Shown here piece by piece: positions 35,771 to 45,111 of a DNA stretch of 64,000 bases (position 1 is its first letter; each line of letters opens with the position of its first letter). The DNA comes from Denitrovibrio sp. (GTDB lineage: Bacteria; Chrysiogenota; Deferribacteres; Deferribacterales; Geovibrionaceae): NCBI GenBank assembly GCA_002869145.1, contig PKTM01000020.1:1-64000 (forward strand), given 5' to 3'. The position numbers and the translations under genes were made by a program. The notes under the pieces were generated by a model. The model saw nothing but the letters and a program-made list of their open reading frames with translations. It did not search any database and had not been told where the DNA came from.

Positions 35771-35978
35771 AACCATTTTTAGGCAAATACATAAAGACAG
35801 AGGGGGATAAATAGATGCTAAACCTAGGTTAGTTATAAGAGTGAGTGAAAATAAAACAGCTTAGTCGGTTTTCGGCTGTATCTTTTGGCAGTAATTGAAA
35901 AAACTTTACAAAAGACGAAAAAAGTAGAAGAAAAAATGTGAATAAATTGATAATATTAAAACGATGGAGGAATTTGCA
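35771..35978 (+). promoter_or_regulatory. leader region of leuA with palindrome and mini-frame
   Basis: The 208 bp before leuA hold no gene. AACCTAGGTT (35821-35830) is a perfect 10-bp palindrome. It lies inside a mini-frame at 35815-35832 (M-L-N-L-G, two rare CTA leucine codons) preceded by AGGGGGA. This could be an operator or a leader peptide, but no attenuator stem was found downstream. Confidence 0.25.
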
Positions 35979-37538
35979 ATGTCCAAGAAAAAAGTGATTA
36001 TTTTTGACACAACATTAAGAGACGGTGAACAGGCTCCCGGTTTTTCCATGAATACAGACGAAAAATTACAGATGGCACTTCAGCTTGAAAGATTGGGCGT
36101 AGATGTAATGGAGGCGGGTTTCCCTATCTCTTCTCCGGGTGATTTCGAGGCTGTTACAAAAGTATCAAAGATGATAAAAAACACAGGTGTGGCAGGGCTT
36201 TGCCGTGCTAACGAAAAAGATATATCAGTGGGTTGGGATGCTCTGAAGCATGCTGTGAGACCTCGCATCCATACGTTCATTGCTACTAGTGACATACACC
36301 TGAAGCATAAATTGAAAAAAAGCAGAGAGGAAGCTCTCGAAATTGCTGTGAATGCAGTTAAATTTGCCAGAAACCTCTGCGACGACGTAGAGTTCAGTGC
36401 AGAGGATGCACTGAGAAGTGATGTGGATTTTCTCTGTCAGGTTGTTGAGGCTGTTATAGCTGCGGGTGCAAGCACAGTTAACCTGCCGGACACCGTAGGC
36501 TACACAATGCCTTTTGAGATAGACAAGGTTATATCCACTATAATAAACAAAGTGCCAAATGTGGATAAAGCACGGATTTCTGTGCATTGTCATAACGATC
36601 TTGGGCTTGCCGTTGCAAATTCACTTATGTCTGTTAACGCTGGTGCATCTCAGGTGGAATGTACTATTAACGGTATTGGTGAGCGTGCGGGAAACTGCTC
36701 GCTGGAAGAGGTTGTAATGGGACTTAATGTTCGCAAGGACCTGTTCGACGATATCGAAATTGGTGTTAAAACAAACGAAATATACCGTGCTTCCAAACTG
36801 CTCACAAGCATAACTGGTGTTGGTGTTCAGCCGAACAAAGCCATAGTTGGCAAAAACGCTTTTGCACACGAAGCTGGTATACATCAGGACGGAATGCTGA
36901 AGAATCGCATAACATACGAGATAATGACTCCTGAAAGCGTGGGTTACCCTTCAACAAGCCTTGTGCTTGGGAAACACTCCGGCCGTCACGCTTTTGTCGA
37001 AAGGATAAAAGACCTGGGTTTTGCTGTTGAACAGGATGCTATACAGAAAGCATTCGAAGAGTTTAAAGTGCTTGCAGATAAAAAGAAAGAGGTCTTTGAC
37101 GAAGATATCGAAGCTATAATCCTGAACCAGTCAAAGGACTATCAGGAAACATACATCATGAAATCAGTAAACATCCTTAGCGGAGATACAGCAATACCTA
37201 CTGCAACCGTAAAACTTGAAGACAAAGATGGGAATGTCATGGTGGACGCCTCTACCGGAGACGGACCTGTCGACGCTTGTATGAAGGTTATAGAGCGTAT
37301 AGCAGGTATAAGCGGAAGGCTGAAAAGCTATAATATCAAAGCTCTTACAGCAGGAAAAGATGCTGTGGGCGAGGTTACACTCTCCTCAGAGTTTGATTCG
37401 TCCGGTTATGACATTAGAGGGCGCGGCTCTGATACTGATGTTGTTGTAGCCAGTGCTAAGGCATATCTTGATGCACTTAATAAATATATTACACGCAAAG
37501 AGTCCAGAGAATCGATGAATTCTGATAAAGGGGTATAA
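35979..37538 (+). CDS. leuA: 2-isopropylmalate synthase
   Basis: LeuA condenses 2-ketoisovalerate with acetyl-CoA, the first step toward leucine. The 519-residue product has the DRE-TIM core (FDTTLRDGEQAPG at residues 9-21, HCHNDLGLAVANSL, GKHSGRHAF). The C-terminal regulatory domain carries TVKLEDKDGNV, which fits LeuA rather than citramalate synthase. ATG at 35979 is used because GGAGG lies 8 bp upstream; an ATG at 35964 overlaps that site. The order ilvBNC-psd-pssA-leuA is known from Geobacter-like genomes, here interrupted by inverted rplY. Confidence 0.95.
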   Translation: MSKKKVIIFDTTLRDGEQAPGFSMNTDEKLQMALQLERLGVDVMEAGFPISSPGDFEAVTKVSKMIKNTGVAGLCRANEKDISVGWDALKHAVRPRIHTFIATSDIHLKHKLKKSREEALEIAVNAVKFARNLCDDVEFSAEDALRSDVDFLCQVVEAVIAAGASTVNLPDTVGYTMPFEIDKVISTIINKVPNVDKARISVHCHNDLGLAVANSLMSVNAGASQVECTINGIGERAGNCSLEEVVMGLNVRKDLFDDIEIGVKTNEIYRASKLLTSITGVGVQPNKAIVGKNAFAHEAGIHQDGMLKNRITYEIMTPESVGYPSTSLVLGKHSGRHAFVERIKDLGFAVEQDAIQKAFEEFKVLADKKKEVFDEDIEAIILNQSKDYQETYIMKSVNILSGDTAIPTATVKLEDKDGNVMVDASTGDGPVDACMKVIERIAGISGRLKSYNIKALTAGKDAVGEVTLSSEFDSSGYDIRGRGSDTDVVVASAKAYLDALNKYITRKESRESMNSDKGV

Positions 37539-37614
37539 TTAGTATTTATTATTATAAGAAATAAGTATAATATTACAAATAGATGTATACACATGTCTAT
37601 AAAGTGGGGTAACG

Positions 37615-39333
37615 ATGAAGCTTAATGTAAAGATTACACTTTTTGTGGCAATCACAGTTTTAATCGGAATGGGACTTTTATTTGTTGTTAATTTCTTCCA
37701 ACTGAAAGAAGACTATTTTGATGCTGAGATCTCAAAAGCCAGGAGTTTTGTTCTGGCGGCTGAAGGCGTAAGAGAATATATGGGCATAAGCCTTGAAAAC
37801 GAAATTTACGACACTGAGGCTGTTAAAAATGATCTAGATAAGCTTCTTTTAACCGTACATATAGTAGGTGCTATGAAGGTTATGGAGCTTAAATCAGATG
37901 AGGCCGGCCTTAAATTTAAAGTGCCGAAGGTTTCTCCCAGAAATCCTAAAAACAAACCAGATGCTATAGATCTTGATGCTTTGAAACAACTCAAAAGTCT
38001 TGATAAAGGCGGAAATAAAACTCCGGAGCTTGTTATCCACGACGATGCAGGAGAGCAGATAAGATATTATAAAGCTGTCAGGCTTTCTGCTATGTGTGAG
38101 CTTTGTCATGGTGACCCAGCGACATCTATGGAAAGATGGGGCAACGACGAGGGGCTTGACCCGACAGGCGTAAAGATGGAGAACTGGAGAGCAGGTGAGC
38201 TTCACGGAGCTTTTGAGATATTCCTGCCTACAGGCCCTGTTTATGCCGCTATTTACAAGAGCTTAGGCGTTTCTGCATTAATTTTCTTTGGTGTAGGTGC
38301 AGTTATACTTATCGTGCTTGTAACAATAAACAATAAATTCATATTCAAACGTTTGACCTATATGGGCGAAATGCTGAATCAGGTTGCCGCTGGTGACTTT
38401 AGTATTCAGGTGAAAGATGACTCATCAGACGAGGTGGGCGATCTTGCCAAATCTATGAATAAAATGGTGAATGATGTGAATGATGCCATGAGTGTTGTCG
38501 TTGATTCGATAGCGTCTCTTGCATCTACATCAGCTGAGCTTTCAAGCAACGCTGAAACCATAGCCTCTGGAGCGCAGGATCAGTCAGAACAAACAGCAGC
38601 CACCGCTTCAGCTGTGGAAGAGGTTAATTCCACTGTTGTGGAAGTTGCCCAGAATGCTGCAAACGTCTCCAACAGTGCAGAAGAGGCGAGCCACTCTGTT
38701 GATAAAGGTCATGAGCTGGTTGAAGAGACCAGAAATATGATGGAGCGCATCGCTGCGACAGTTTCAGAATCTGCACAAACCGTACGTAAGCTCGGAGAAT
38801 CCTCAGAGCAAATCGGTCAGATCATTCAGGTGATCGACGACATTGCAGACCAGACCAATCTTCTGGCTCTGAACGCCGCTATTGAAGCTGCGAGAGCGGG
38901 TGAGCATGGACGTGGTTTTGCTGTGGTTGCAGATGAAGTTCGTAAACTTGCTGAAAAAACTGTAAAAGCCACTCAGGAGATCGCTGAGATGATCCAGATG
39001 ATTCAGGCTGATACAGGCGGCGCCGTTATGGGAATGCATGAAGGTGTTGAGCAGGTAGAGCAGGGAACCAAAAAAGCGGAAGAGGCTAAATCAGCACTCG
39101 ACGTTATCAAGGTGAACGTGGATACAGTTTCCAACGAAGTAGCCATGATAGCAAGAGCCACTGACGAGCAGGCATCTGCCACTGAGATGATGGCGCAGAG
39201 CATAGAGAACATCTCCAGAATTTCCGGAGAGAACTCCATAGCATCTCAGGAGACTGCAGAAGCTGTAGAGCAGCTTAGCCATCTGGCTAGCGAACTGCAG
39301 GCTCTGGTCAGCAGATTCAAAATAAGACAATAG
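37615..39333 (+). CDS. methyl-accepting chemotaxis protein with c-type haem motif
   Basis: The 572-residue transducer has a membrane segment at residues 7-28, a periplasmic domain of about 185 residues and a second membrane segment at 217-238. A HAMP region ([14 protein letters not shown]) and a long cytoplasmic coiled coil with the signalling tip [20 protein letters not shown] follow. The periplasmic domain carries CELCH at 161-165 (CxxCH) within CHGDP, resembling the Tll0287/DUF3365 haem-binding fold. It may therefore sense redox state, oxygen or nitric oxide. No CheR-docking pentapeptide ends the protein, and no che genes are adjacent. Confidence 0.92.
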   Translation: MKLNVKITLFVAITVLIGMGLLFVVNFFQLKEDYFDAEISKARSFVLAAEGVREYMGISLENEIYDTEAVKNDLDKLLLTVHIVGAMKVMELKSDEAGLKFKVPKVSPRNPKNKPDAIDLDALKQLKSLDKGGNKTPELVIHDDAGEQIRYYKAVRLSAMCELCHGDPATSMERWGNDEGLDPTGVKMENWRAGELHGAFEIFLPTGPVYAAIYKSLGVSALIFFGVGAVILIVLVTINNKFIFKRLTYMGEMLNQVAAGDFSIQVKDDSSDEVGDLAKSMNKMVNDVNDAMSVVVDSIASLASTSAELSSNAETIASGAQDQSEQTAATASAVEEVNSTVVEVAQNAANVSNSAEEASHSVDKGHELVEETRNMMERIAATVSESAQTVRKLGESSEQIGQIIQVIDDIADQTNLLALNAAIEAARAGEHGRGFAVVADEVRKLAEKTVKATQEIAEMIQMIQADTGGAVMGMHEGVEQVEQGTKKAEEAKSALDVIKVNVDTVSNEVAMIARATDEQASATEMMAQSIENISRISGENSIASQETAEAVEQLSHLASELQALVSRFKIRQ

Positions 39334-39354
39334 TCTGAGCAGTACAATAAACAT

Positions 39355-39382
39355 AAGGCGGGTTAACAACCCGCCTTTTTTT
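39355..39382 (+). terminator. Rho-independent terminator after the chemotaxis receptor
   Basis: AGGCGGGTT-aac-AACCCGCCT forms a 9-bp stem with a 3-base loop, followed by a T7 run, about 25 bp after the stop codon. Confidence 0.93.
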
Positions 39383-39424
39383 ATCTGAGCACATATATAT
39401 TGAACTGGCATAACCAGAATATAT

Positions 39425-39453
39425 TTGCACATTAGCGGGAATTTCCGTATAAT
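39425..39453 (+). promoter_or_regulatory. sigma-70 promoter of yebC-ruvC-ruvA
   Basis: TTGCAC and a perfect TATAAT are separated by 17 bp, 60 bp before the yebC start. It is the clearest promoter in the window. Confidence 0.65.
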
Positions 39454-39512
39454 CACCATCCGATTCAAGAATAATCAGACATAAAGGTTAGAATAGATTT
39501 TGGAGGATAATG

Positions 39513-40262
39513 ATGGCTGGACACAGTAAATGGGCCAACATTAAGCACCGCAAAGCGGCGCAGGATGCAAAGAAAGGTAAGGCTTTCACTAAAGTGGCAA
39601 AAGAGCTTACCGTTGCAGCAAAAATAGGCGGCGGTGACCCGGAGATGAACCCCAGGCTGAGGCTTGCGCTTGATAAGGCAAAAGCGGCAAACTTACCGAA
39701 AGATAATGTAGAACGTGCTATCAAGAAAGGTACAGGCGAAGGCAGCGATGCGGTTTTCGAAGATGTTGTATATGAAGGTTATGGGCCGGGCGGAGTAGCC
39801 ATACTTGTTAAGGCGCTTACTGACAACAAAAACAGGACAGTCGCAGAAGTGCGCAGCACAATGAGCAAAAAAGGCGGAAATATGGGCGAGCCGGGCTGTG
39901 TTGCATGGATATTCGAAAACAAAGGTCTGATAGAGATCAGCAAAGAAGTTATAGATGAAGAATCACTTATGGATCTGGCTCTAGAGGCCTGTGCAGAGGA
40001 TGTGCTTGACGAAGGTGATGTTTTTCAGGTGGTTACAGAACCGTCAGAATATTTCACTGTGAAAGGTGTCATTGAAGAAAAAGGGCTTGAGATGAGCTAT
40101 TGCGAAGTCACTATGAAACCAACCAATAATGTTCCTATTGAAGGCTCTGACCTTAAACAGCTTTTTAATATTACAGAAGCTCTTGAGGATCTGGACTATG
40201 TGCAGGAAGTATTTTCTAACTTCGAGGCTGACGACGACGCTATGGCTTCTTTGGAGGACTAA
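39513..40262 (+). CDS. yebC: YebC/PmpR family regulatory protein
   Basis: YebC-family proteins are DNA-binding regulators in some species and have more recently been tied to relief of ribosome stalling. The 249-residue product begins with the canonical AGHSKWANIKHRKAAQDAKKGK sequence (two blocks) and includes NLPKDNVERAIKKGTGEG and YEGYGPGGVAILV. ATG at 39513 fits GGAGG at 39502-39506 with 6-bp spacing and gives the family N-terminus. The preceding ATG at 39510 is too close. It is followed directly by ruvC, the common yebC-ruvC-ruvA order. Confidence 0.95.
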   Translation: MAGHSKWANIKHRKAAQDAKKGKAFTKVAKELTVAAKIGGGDPEMNPRLRLALDKAKAANLPKDNVERAIKKGTGEGSDAVFEDVVYEGYGPGGVAILVKALTDNKNRTVAEVRSTMSKKGGNMGEPGCVAWIFENKGLIEISKEVIDEESLMDLALEACAEDVLDEGDVFQVVTEPSEYFTVKGVIEEKGLEMSYCEVTMKPTNNVPIEGSDLKQLFNITEALEDLDYVQEVFSNFEADDDAMASLED

Positions 40263-40754
40263 TTGCCTGCAATAGTAATGGGCGTTGACCCCGGATTGCA
40301 GTGCACAGGCATAGGCATTGTGCAGGTTTGGCCGGGCAAGGTCGAATACGTTGCCCACGCTGTGGTCCGTACAGATGCAAAGGCGTCTCTGCCGGAAAGA
40401 CTGGGCACTATATGCGAAGGCATCCGTGACGCTGTAGCTGAATACAAACCATCTGTGGCGGCAGTGGAAGACGTGTTTTACTCTGTGAATGTGAAAAGCG
40501 CCATGCTGCTTGGACAGACCAGAGGCGCAATAATAGCGACCCTCCTTAGCGAAAATATGAAGGTGAGTGAATTCACCGCACTTCAGATAAAAAAAGCTGT
40601 TGTCGGTTACGGCAAGGCGGACAAACAGCAGGTTAAAAAAATGGTGGAAGTTCTGCTGAATAAAAAAATGGGCAATGTTCCGGCAGACGTAACAGATGCT
40701 CTTGCATGCGGGATATGCTTAGGTTTTAATCTGACAGGCCGTTTGAATTTCTAG
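40263..40754 (+). CDS. ruvC: Holliday junction resolvase RuvC
   Basis: RuvC is the endonuclease that resolves Holliday junctions after RuvAB branch migration. The 163-residue product shows the RNase-H-fold acidic residues: Asp in GVDPGLQCTG near residue 8, Glu in VEDVFY near residue 69, and the Asp pair in PADVTDALACG near the C-terminus. TTG directly after the yebC stop is the start, preceded by GGAGGA. A slightly shorter C-terminus than in E. coli (173) is within family range. Confidence 0.95.
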   Translation: MPAIVMGVDPGLQCTGIGIVQVWPGKVEYVAHAVVRTDAKASLPERLGTICEGIRDAVAEYKPSVAAVEDVFYSVNVKSAMLLGQTRGAIIATLLSENMKVSEFTALQIKKAVVGYGKADKQQVKKMVEVLLNKKMGNVPADVTDALACGICLGFNLTGRLNF

Positions 40755-40763
40755 GAGTTTGAT

Positions 40764-41345
40764 ATGATTTACAGCATACGCGGAACACTAATAGAAAAAT
40801 CACCAGACAAGGCTGTCATAGACACAGGCAGTATAGCCCTTGAGATGAATATCTCCGCAAGCACATATCAGCAGCTTCCTGAAACCGGAAAAGATGCACA
40901 TGTGTACACTCATTTTGTAATGCGAGATGATGGTGTCTATCTTTACGGGTTTTCAAAAATGGAAGAGAAGAGACTCTATCTTCTTCTTATTACAATATCA
41001 AAAGTGGGGCCGAAACTGGCTCTGGCAATACTTTCTGGCATGGATGTTAATAAATTTATGAACGCTGTGATGAACAGCGAAGTCGGGCTGATATCAACCA
41101 TACCTGGAATAGGTAAAAAGACGGCTGAGCGCATTGTTGTAGAGCTGAAAGACAAGTTCGGACAGATATCTGTAAGCGAAACTGATGGCGCCGCATCTAC
41201 TGGTGCTGACGACGTGGTGAGCGCACTGCTAAACATGGGCTACACACGTGCAGACTGCCAGAAAGCTGTAAATAAAGTGTATAAGGCTGAATCTTCATTC
41301 GAGGAACTCTTCAAACAGTCTCTAAAAGAGCTTAGTTCATTCTAA
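40764..41345 (+). CDS. ruvA: Holliday junction branch-migration protein RuvA
   Basis: RuvA binds four-way junctions as a tetramer and loads RuvB. The 193-residue product has the N-terminal OB domain (YSIRGTLIEKSPD), helix-hairpin-helix motifs (LLITISKVGPKLALAIL and ISTIPGIGKKTAERIVVELKDK) and the C-terminal domain III that contacts RuvB (SALLNMGYTRADCQKAV). It starts 9 bp after ruvC with AGGAG upstream. ruvB is not the next gene and does not lie in the window. Confidence 0.96.
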   Translation: MIYSIRGTLIEKSPDKAVIDTGSIALEMNISASTYQQLPETGKDAHVYTHFVMRDDGVYLYGFSKMEEKRLYLLLITISKVGPKLALAILSGMDVNKFMNAVMNSEVGLISTIPGIGKKTAERIVVELKDKFGQISVSETDGAASTGADDVVSALLNMGYTRADCQKAVNKVYKAESSFEELFKQSLKELSSF

Positions 41346-41438
41346 AAAAATCTTTTATCGAAAACCTGTGATTTTTGTGTGATTTTATATTAGAATCAGA
41401 CATGAATATACTCATCAAATACAGACAAGGACTGAAAA

Positions 41439-42089
41439 TTGCTTGAAATAGTAAATCTTAATAAATCTTTTAAAAAAGGGAGCTATACCCTTAATGTTTT
41501 AGAGAATTTTTCCATGAGTGTAAAAAGCGGCGAACGTGTTGCCATCGTGGGGCCCTCCGGTGCAGGAAAATCCACCCTGCTTCAGATAATAGGCGGGCTG
41601 GACAAACCAGACAGCGGTACTGTTGTTTTCGATGGAGAAAATGTTTTCGAGAAAAAAGGGAAAATGCTCGACAAGTACAGGAACAACTCAGTCTGTTTTG
41701 TCTTTCAGTTTCATTATCTTCTTGAGGATTTCACCGCTTTGGAAAACGTTATGATACCCGCTCTTATAGCTGGCGTGAACAGATCAGAAGCTGAAGAGAA
41801 AGCGAAGACACTGCTTGAAAGAGTAGGACTTTCTGACAGGGCGCAGCACTTCCCCACAGAGCTTTCAGGAGGAGAGCAGCAGCGCACAGCGATAGCCAGA
41901 GCCCTTATGAACGGGCCTAGAATGATATTGGCGGACGAGCCAACGGGCAGCCTTGACAGGAAGAACAGTGACGAGATCATCGACATGTTTGACCTGATGA
42001 AAAAAGATGGCCTTACTGTGCTCATTGTGAGCCACGACGAAACAATAGCAGATACTTGTGACCGGAAGGTAGTGCTGGAGAAGTCATGA
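41439..42089 (+). CDS. lolD: LolD-like lipoprotein-releasing ABC transporter ATPase
   Basis: The 216-residue ATPase belongs to the LolD/MacB-type group, most likely LolD, which drives release of outer-membrane lipoproteins from the inner membrane. Visible are Walker [10 protein letters not shown], the Q-loop [16 protein letters not shown], signature [15 protein letters not shown], Walker [13 protein letters not shown] and the switch His in VSHD. Translation appears to begin at TTG, since no ATG is close. The LolC/E permease gene is not adjacent. It overlaps mtnP by 4 bp. Confidence 0.88.
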   Translation: MLEIVNLNKSFKKGSYTLNVLENFSMSVKSGERVAIVGPSGAGKSTLLQIIGGLDKPDSGTVVFDGENVFEKKGKMLDKYRNNSVCFVFQFHYLLEDFTALENVMIPALIAGVNRSEAEEKAKTLLERVGLSDRAQHFPTELSGGEQQRTAIARALMNGPRMILADEPTGSLDRKNSDEIIDMFDLMKKDGLTVLIVSHDETIADTCDRKVVLEKS

Positions 42090-42883
42090 AAAAGCTCGGT
42101 ATTATCGGCGGAAGCGGACTATACGATATTGAAGGTTTTGATTTTGTTCAGGAGGTTCCTGTACAGACCAAATACGGCGAACCTTCAGATAGCTACAGAG
42201 TTTTTGAGTACAAGGGCGTAAGCTTTTACTTCCTGAACAGACACGGCAGAAAACATTCCATACCGCCCCACAAAGTTAACTATAAAGCTAACATTGCAGG
42301 CTTCAAAGAACTGGGAATAAATCACATAATTTCGATAACTGCCACAGGCGGGATAAACAGCTCATATAAACCGGGAGACATAATAATCCCTGATGACGGC
42401 ATAGACATGACCTCTGGTCGTAAAGGTACATACTTCGACGGCGGACTTATTCATCATATAGATATCACTGAACCCTTCTGCCCTATAATGAGAGGGGTTT
42501 TGGAAAATGCTGCAGCTTCTGCTGACGAGGATGTTTTCACAAGCGGCACATATATCTGCACAAACGGTCCCAGACTGGAGACCGGTGCAGAGATAAAGGC
42601 TTTTGACCGCTGGGGCGCTGACCTTGTGGGTATGACACTTTTTCCCGAGTGTGTGCTGGCTAGAGAGAGTGAACTTTGTTATGTCAACATGAGCTTGATA
42701 ACAAATTATGCTGCGGGAACCACTGACAGCAAGCTAACCACTGATGAGGTTGTTGCTGAGATGTCAAAATCTATGGAAAGACTAAAAAATATAATAAGCA
42801 TGATACCTGTGTATTATACGGAAAATCGTGTTTGCGAATGTAAAAACGCATTGAAAGGTACAAAGATAAGTAAAAATGATTGA
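42086..42883 (+). CDS. mtnP: S-methyl-5'-thioadenosine phosphorylase
   Basis: MtnP cleaves methylthioadenosine to adenine and methylthioribose-1-phosphate, recycling a by-product of polyamine and AdoMet metabolism. The 265-residue product has the phosphate loop [11 protein letters not shown], the phosphate-site [18 protein letters not shown] and the purine-binding [12 protein letters not shown]. These favour an MTA or related purine-nucleoside substrate. It overlaps lolD by 4 bp and murB by 8 bp. Exact substrate preference (MTA versus guanosine or inosine) cannot be settled by eye. Confidence 0.88.
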   Translation: MKKLGIIGGSGLYDIEGFDFVQEVPVQTKYGEPSDSYRVFEYKGVSFYFLNRHGRKHSIPPHKVNYKANIAGFKELGINHIISITATGGINSSYKPGDIIIPDDGIDMTSGRKGTYFDGGLIHHIDITEPFCPIMRGVLENAAASADEDVFTSGTYICTNGPRLETGAEIKAFDRWGADLVGMTLFPECVLARESELCYVNMSLITNYAAGTTDSKLTTDEVVAEMSKSMERLKNIISMIPVYYTENRVCECKNALKGTKISKND

Positions 42884-43730
42884 AAAAGATGTAAGTCTGA
42901 AAAATTATTGCAGCTATAAAACAGGTGGGAAAGCAGAGCTTTTCTGTTGCCCCGAAGAAATTTTTGACCTGAAAGTTGCCCTTAAATTTGCCTCAGACAA
43001 CAGCCTCCCGCTCACCATATTAGGCACAGGATACAATGTGCTGATAGCGGATAAAAAGATAAAGGGGCTGGTGCTCTCCACAAGATGCCTAAACCGTTTT
43101 GTTGAGATAGACGGGCTGAATGTCTATGCAGGCGCCGGAGAGCTGCTGGACAAGGTCATTATGACCTGCATAAAAAATAACCTCGAAGGTATCGAGGGCA
43201 TGTCCGGTATCCCGGGGTCAGTTGGAGGCGCTGTTTGTATGAATGCAGGCGCTTTCGGCACTGAGATAAAAGATGTCGCTGAAGCTGTTGGTGTTTGCGG
43301 GCTGGATGGCAGGGAGCAGATAATCAATGCCGAAGATGCTGGCTTTGGCTACAGAAGAGCGGAAAACATAAATGGTATCGTTACATGGCTGAAACTGAAA
43401 CTGAAAGAGGGAAATTCCGAAGATCTGCTGCGAAAACGTGGCGAAATCCTGAAAGCGAGAACAGAGAAGCAGCCGCTGGAAAGTCCTTCATGCGGTTCTG
43501 TTTTCAAAAGGCCAGAAGGCGGCTATGCTGGCGCACTTATAGAGCAGTGCGGTTTGAAAGGTTTTAAAATTGGACAGGCGCAGGTTTCAGAAAAACATGC
43601 TAATTTTATAATAAACACAGGCAATGCAAAATCGGCAGATATTTACAAGCTGATAAACTATGTTCAGGAGACGGTCAAAAAAGAGACCGGAGTACATCTT
43701 GAAAGAGAGGTCCGTTTCGTTGGTTTCTGA
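42876..43730 (+). CDS. murB: UDP-N-acetylenolpyruvoylglucosamine reductase
   Basis: MurB reduces the enolpyruvyl group to form UDP-MurNAc in peptidoglycan synthesis. The 284-residue FAD enzyme begins NYCSYKTGGKAEL and has the FAD site TILGTGYNVLIADK and GMSGIPGSVGGAVCMNAGAFGTEI (in two blocks). It also carries the catalytic-serine segment SPSCGSVFKRPEG and the C-terminal EKHANFIINTGNA. This matches type II MurB. Its 3' end overlaps possible alternative starts of the lipoprotein gene that follows. Confidence 0.95.
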   Translation: MIEKDVSLKNYCSYKTGGKAELFCCPEEIFDLKVALKFASDNSLPLTILGTGYNVLIADKKIKGLVLSTRCLNRFVEIDGLNVYAGAGELLDKVIMTCIKNNLEGIEGMSGIPGSVGGAVCMNAGAFGTEIKDVAEAVGVCGLDGREQIINAEDAGFGYRRAENINGIVTWLKLKLKEGNSEDLLRKRGEILKARTEKQPLESPSCGSVFKRPEGGYAGALIEQCGLKGFKIGQAQVSEKHANFIINTGNAKSADIYKLINYVQETVKKETGVHLEREVRFVGF

Positions 43731-43779
43731 AAAGCATAATACGGTTGAAATTTCTGATGCAGAGAAGAAGGAACTCATA

Positions 43780-45111
43780 ATGAAGGTGTATCCCAGGCTG
43801 AAAAAGAAGGCGAAGATCATACGTTTTTTCAAGCTGACCAATGCGGTACTGCTTCTTCTTTTTATGACCTCATGTGCAACAACAAGTGACAACTTAGAAT
43901 ATAAAGAAAAGCTGCAGGAGCAGTTGGTCAGTATGCAGATAAAACAGGGGCTGACCCAAGGCGAGATCCCTTCTGATTTTGAAAAAGATATGCCCGAATC
44001 AGACATAACGCTGGCTTCAGTTATCAGGTTTTCAAAAGAGCCTACAGTGAAACAGATAGCAACAGATGTTGAAGATCTGGACTATGACGGCGGCATACTT
44101 GTCCTTCTTAAAAAAGACAGGCTGGAGACCAACCATATAGACTGCCCATACATAAGCATAGCTGAAGATAACTACCTTTCTGTTCGGCTTGAGGACGGTC
44201 TTGCGGTTGTAACAGGCTCAGAAACGGCGTATTTGCTGGATGTTGTTAAGTGCGGCATCATTTACGAGACAAGCTCTAAAGGGAAAGGCTTTTCTCTCTC
44301 TGATAAATATATGCTGGAGTTCACTCCATATGGTTTTGAGCTTTTTGACAGCAGACACACTAGAAAGCTTCAGTCTGGTAATTTTTTGGGTGCTGTGCGG
44401 ATTGGTGACATTTCCGGAAACAGCGTGATGTTTGCCAATGAAAACGGAAAGGTAGCGCTGATGAACACTGTCACAGTAAAATTCTCAGCCATTTATCCCG
44501 AGAGCATAGACATTAAAGAGGCGTATTTCGAGGACAATAACGTATACATACTGAACGCTGAAAATGAGCTTATGAGGCTTGCGGCAAATTTTGTGAGTGG
44601 TAAACTTGAGCTTGCAGAAAAGATACAGGCTAAAGAAGGCTGTTTCTTTTTGAAGAGAAACGGCAGGTTATTTTGTGACAAGTATGTTTATGGCTTGGAC
44701 ATAGCCTACAGGTCGCCTGTGGATGGTCAGCAAGGTCTTGTCAGGGATGTGCTCATCTTTCTTATTGACGAAGGTGTTGTTAATTTTGTGGATGTGGAAC
44801 GAACATATAAGAAGGCAGTACTTTTCAGAAGTTCCAGTAAGAAACTCTGTCTGAACGAAGGGCTCGCTTACTTTACCGATCTGGATGGTTCGGTGAAATA
44901 TATCAGTGCAAAAGGTGCTGAGAAGAAAGCAGCAGAAATGCCTGCGAACTGTGACCACAGATTCGACTTCGAAAAAGGAGCGCTGAAGACACCAGACGGT
45001 AGTGAAATATATAGATTTGCAGAGATAGTGAACCAGTCAGAAAAGGCTATTATGCTGAAAAGGGTTATCGATGAAGATGTCTATTATTACTTTGAGCCGC
45101 TAGTTGATTGA
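43780..45111 (+). CDS. putative lipoprotein of unknown function
   Basis: No family was recognised. From ATG at 43780 the 443-residue product has a basic N-terminus, a hydrophobic core (AVLLLLF, residues 22-28) and a lipobox-like end MTSC with Cys32. This suggests export and lipidation. The rest is beta-strand-rich with scattered paired strands, which could be a beta-propeller. AAGGA lies about 7 bp before the ATG. A longer form from TTG at 43720 also has a good ribosome-binding site (GAGAGG) and overlaps murB by 11 bp. It converges on gspN with a 12-bp stop-to-stop overlap. Confidence 0.6.
   Translation: MKVYPRLKKKAKIIRFFKLTNAVLLLLFMTSCATTSDNLEYKEKLQEQLVSMQIKQGLTQGEIPSDFEKDMPESDITLASVIRFSKEPTVKQIATDVEDLDYDGGILVLLKKDRLETNHIDCPYISIAEDNYLSVRLEDGLAVVTGSETAYLLDVVKCGIIYETSSKGKGFSLSDKYMLEFTPYGFELFDSRHTRKLQSGNFLGAVRIGDISGNSVMFANENGKVALMNTVTVKFSAIYPESIDIKEAYFEDNNVYILNAENELMRLAANFVSGKLELAEKIQAKEGCFFLKRNGRLFCDKYVYGLDIAYRSPVDGQQGLVRDVLIFLIDEGVVNFVDVERTYKKAVLFRSSSKKLCLNEGLAYFTDLDGSVKYISAKGAEKKAAEMPANCDHRFDFEKGALKTPDGSEIYRFAEIVNQSEKAIMLKRVIDEDVYYYFEPLVD

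Noticed and set aside
41346-41438. Promoter before lolD
   Set aside because: TATATT and TAGAAT are present, but no -35 at suitable distance was found; not called.
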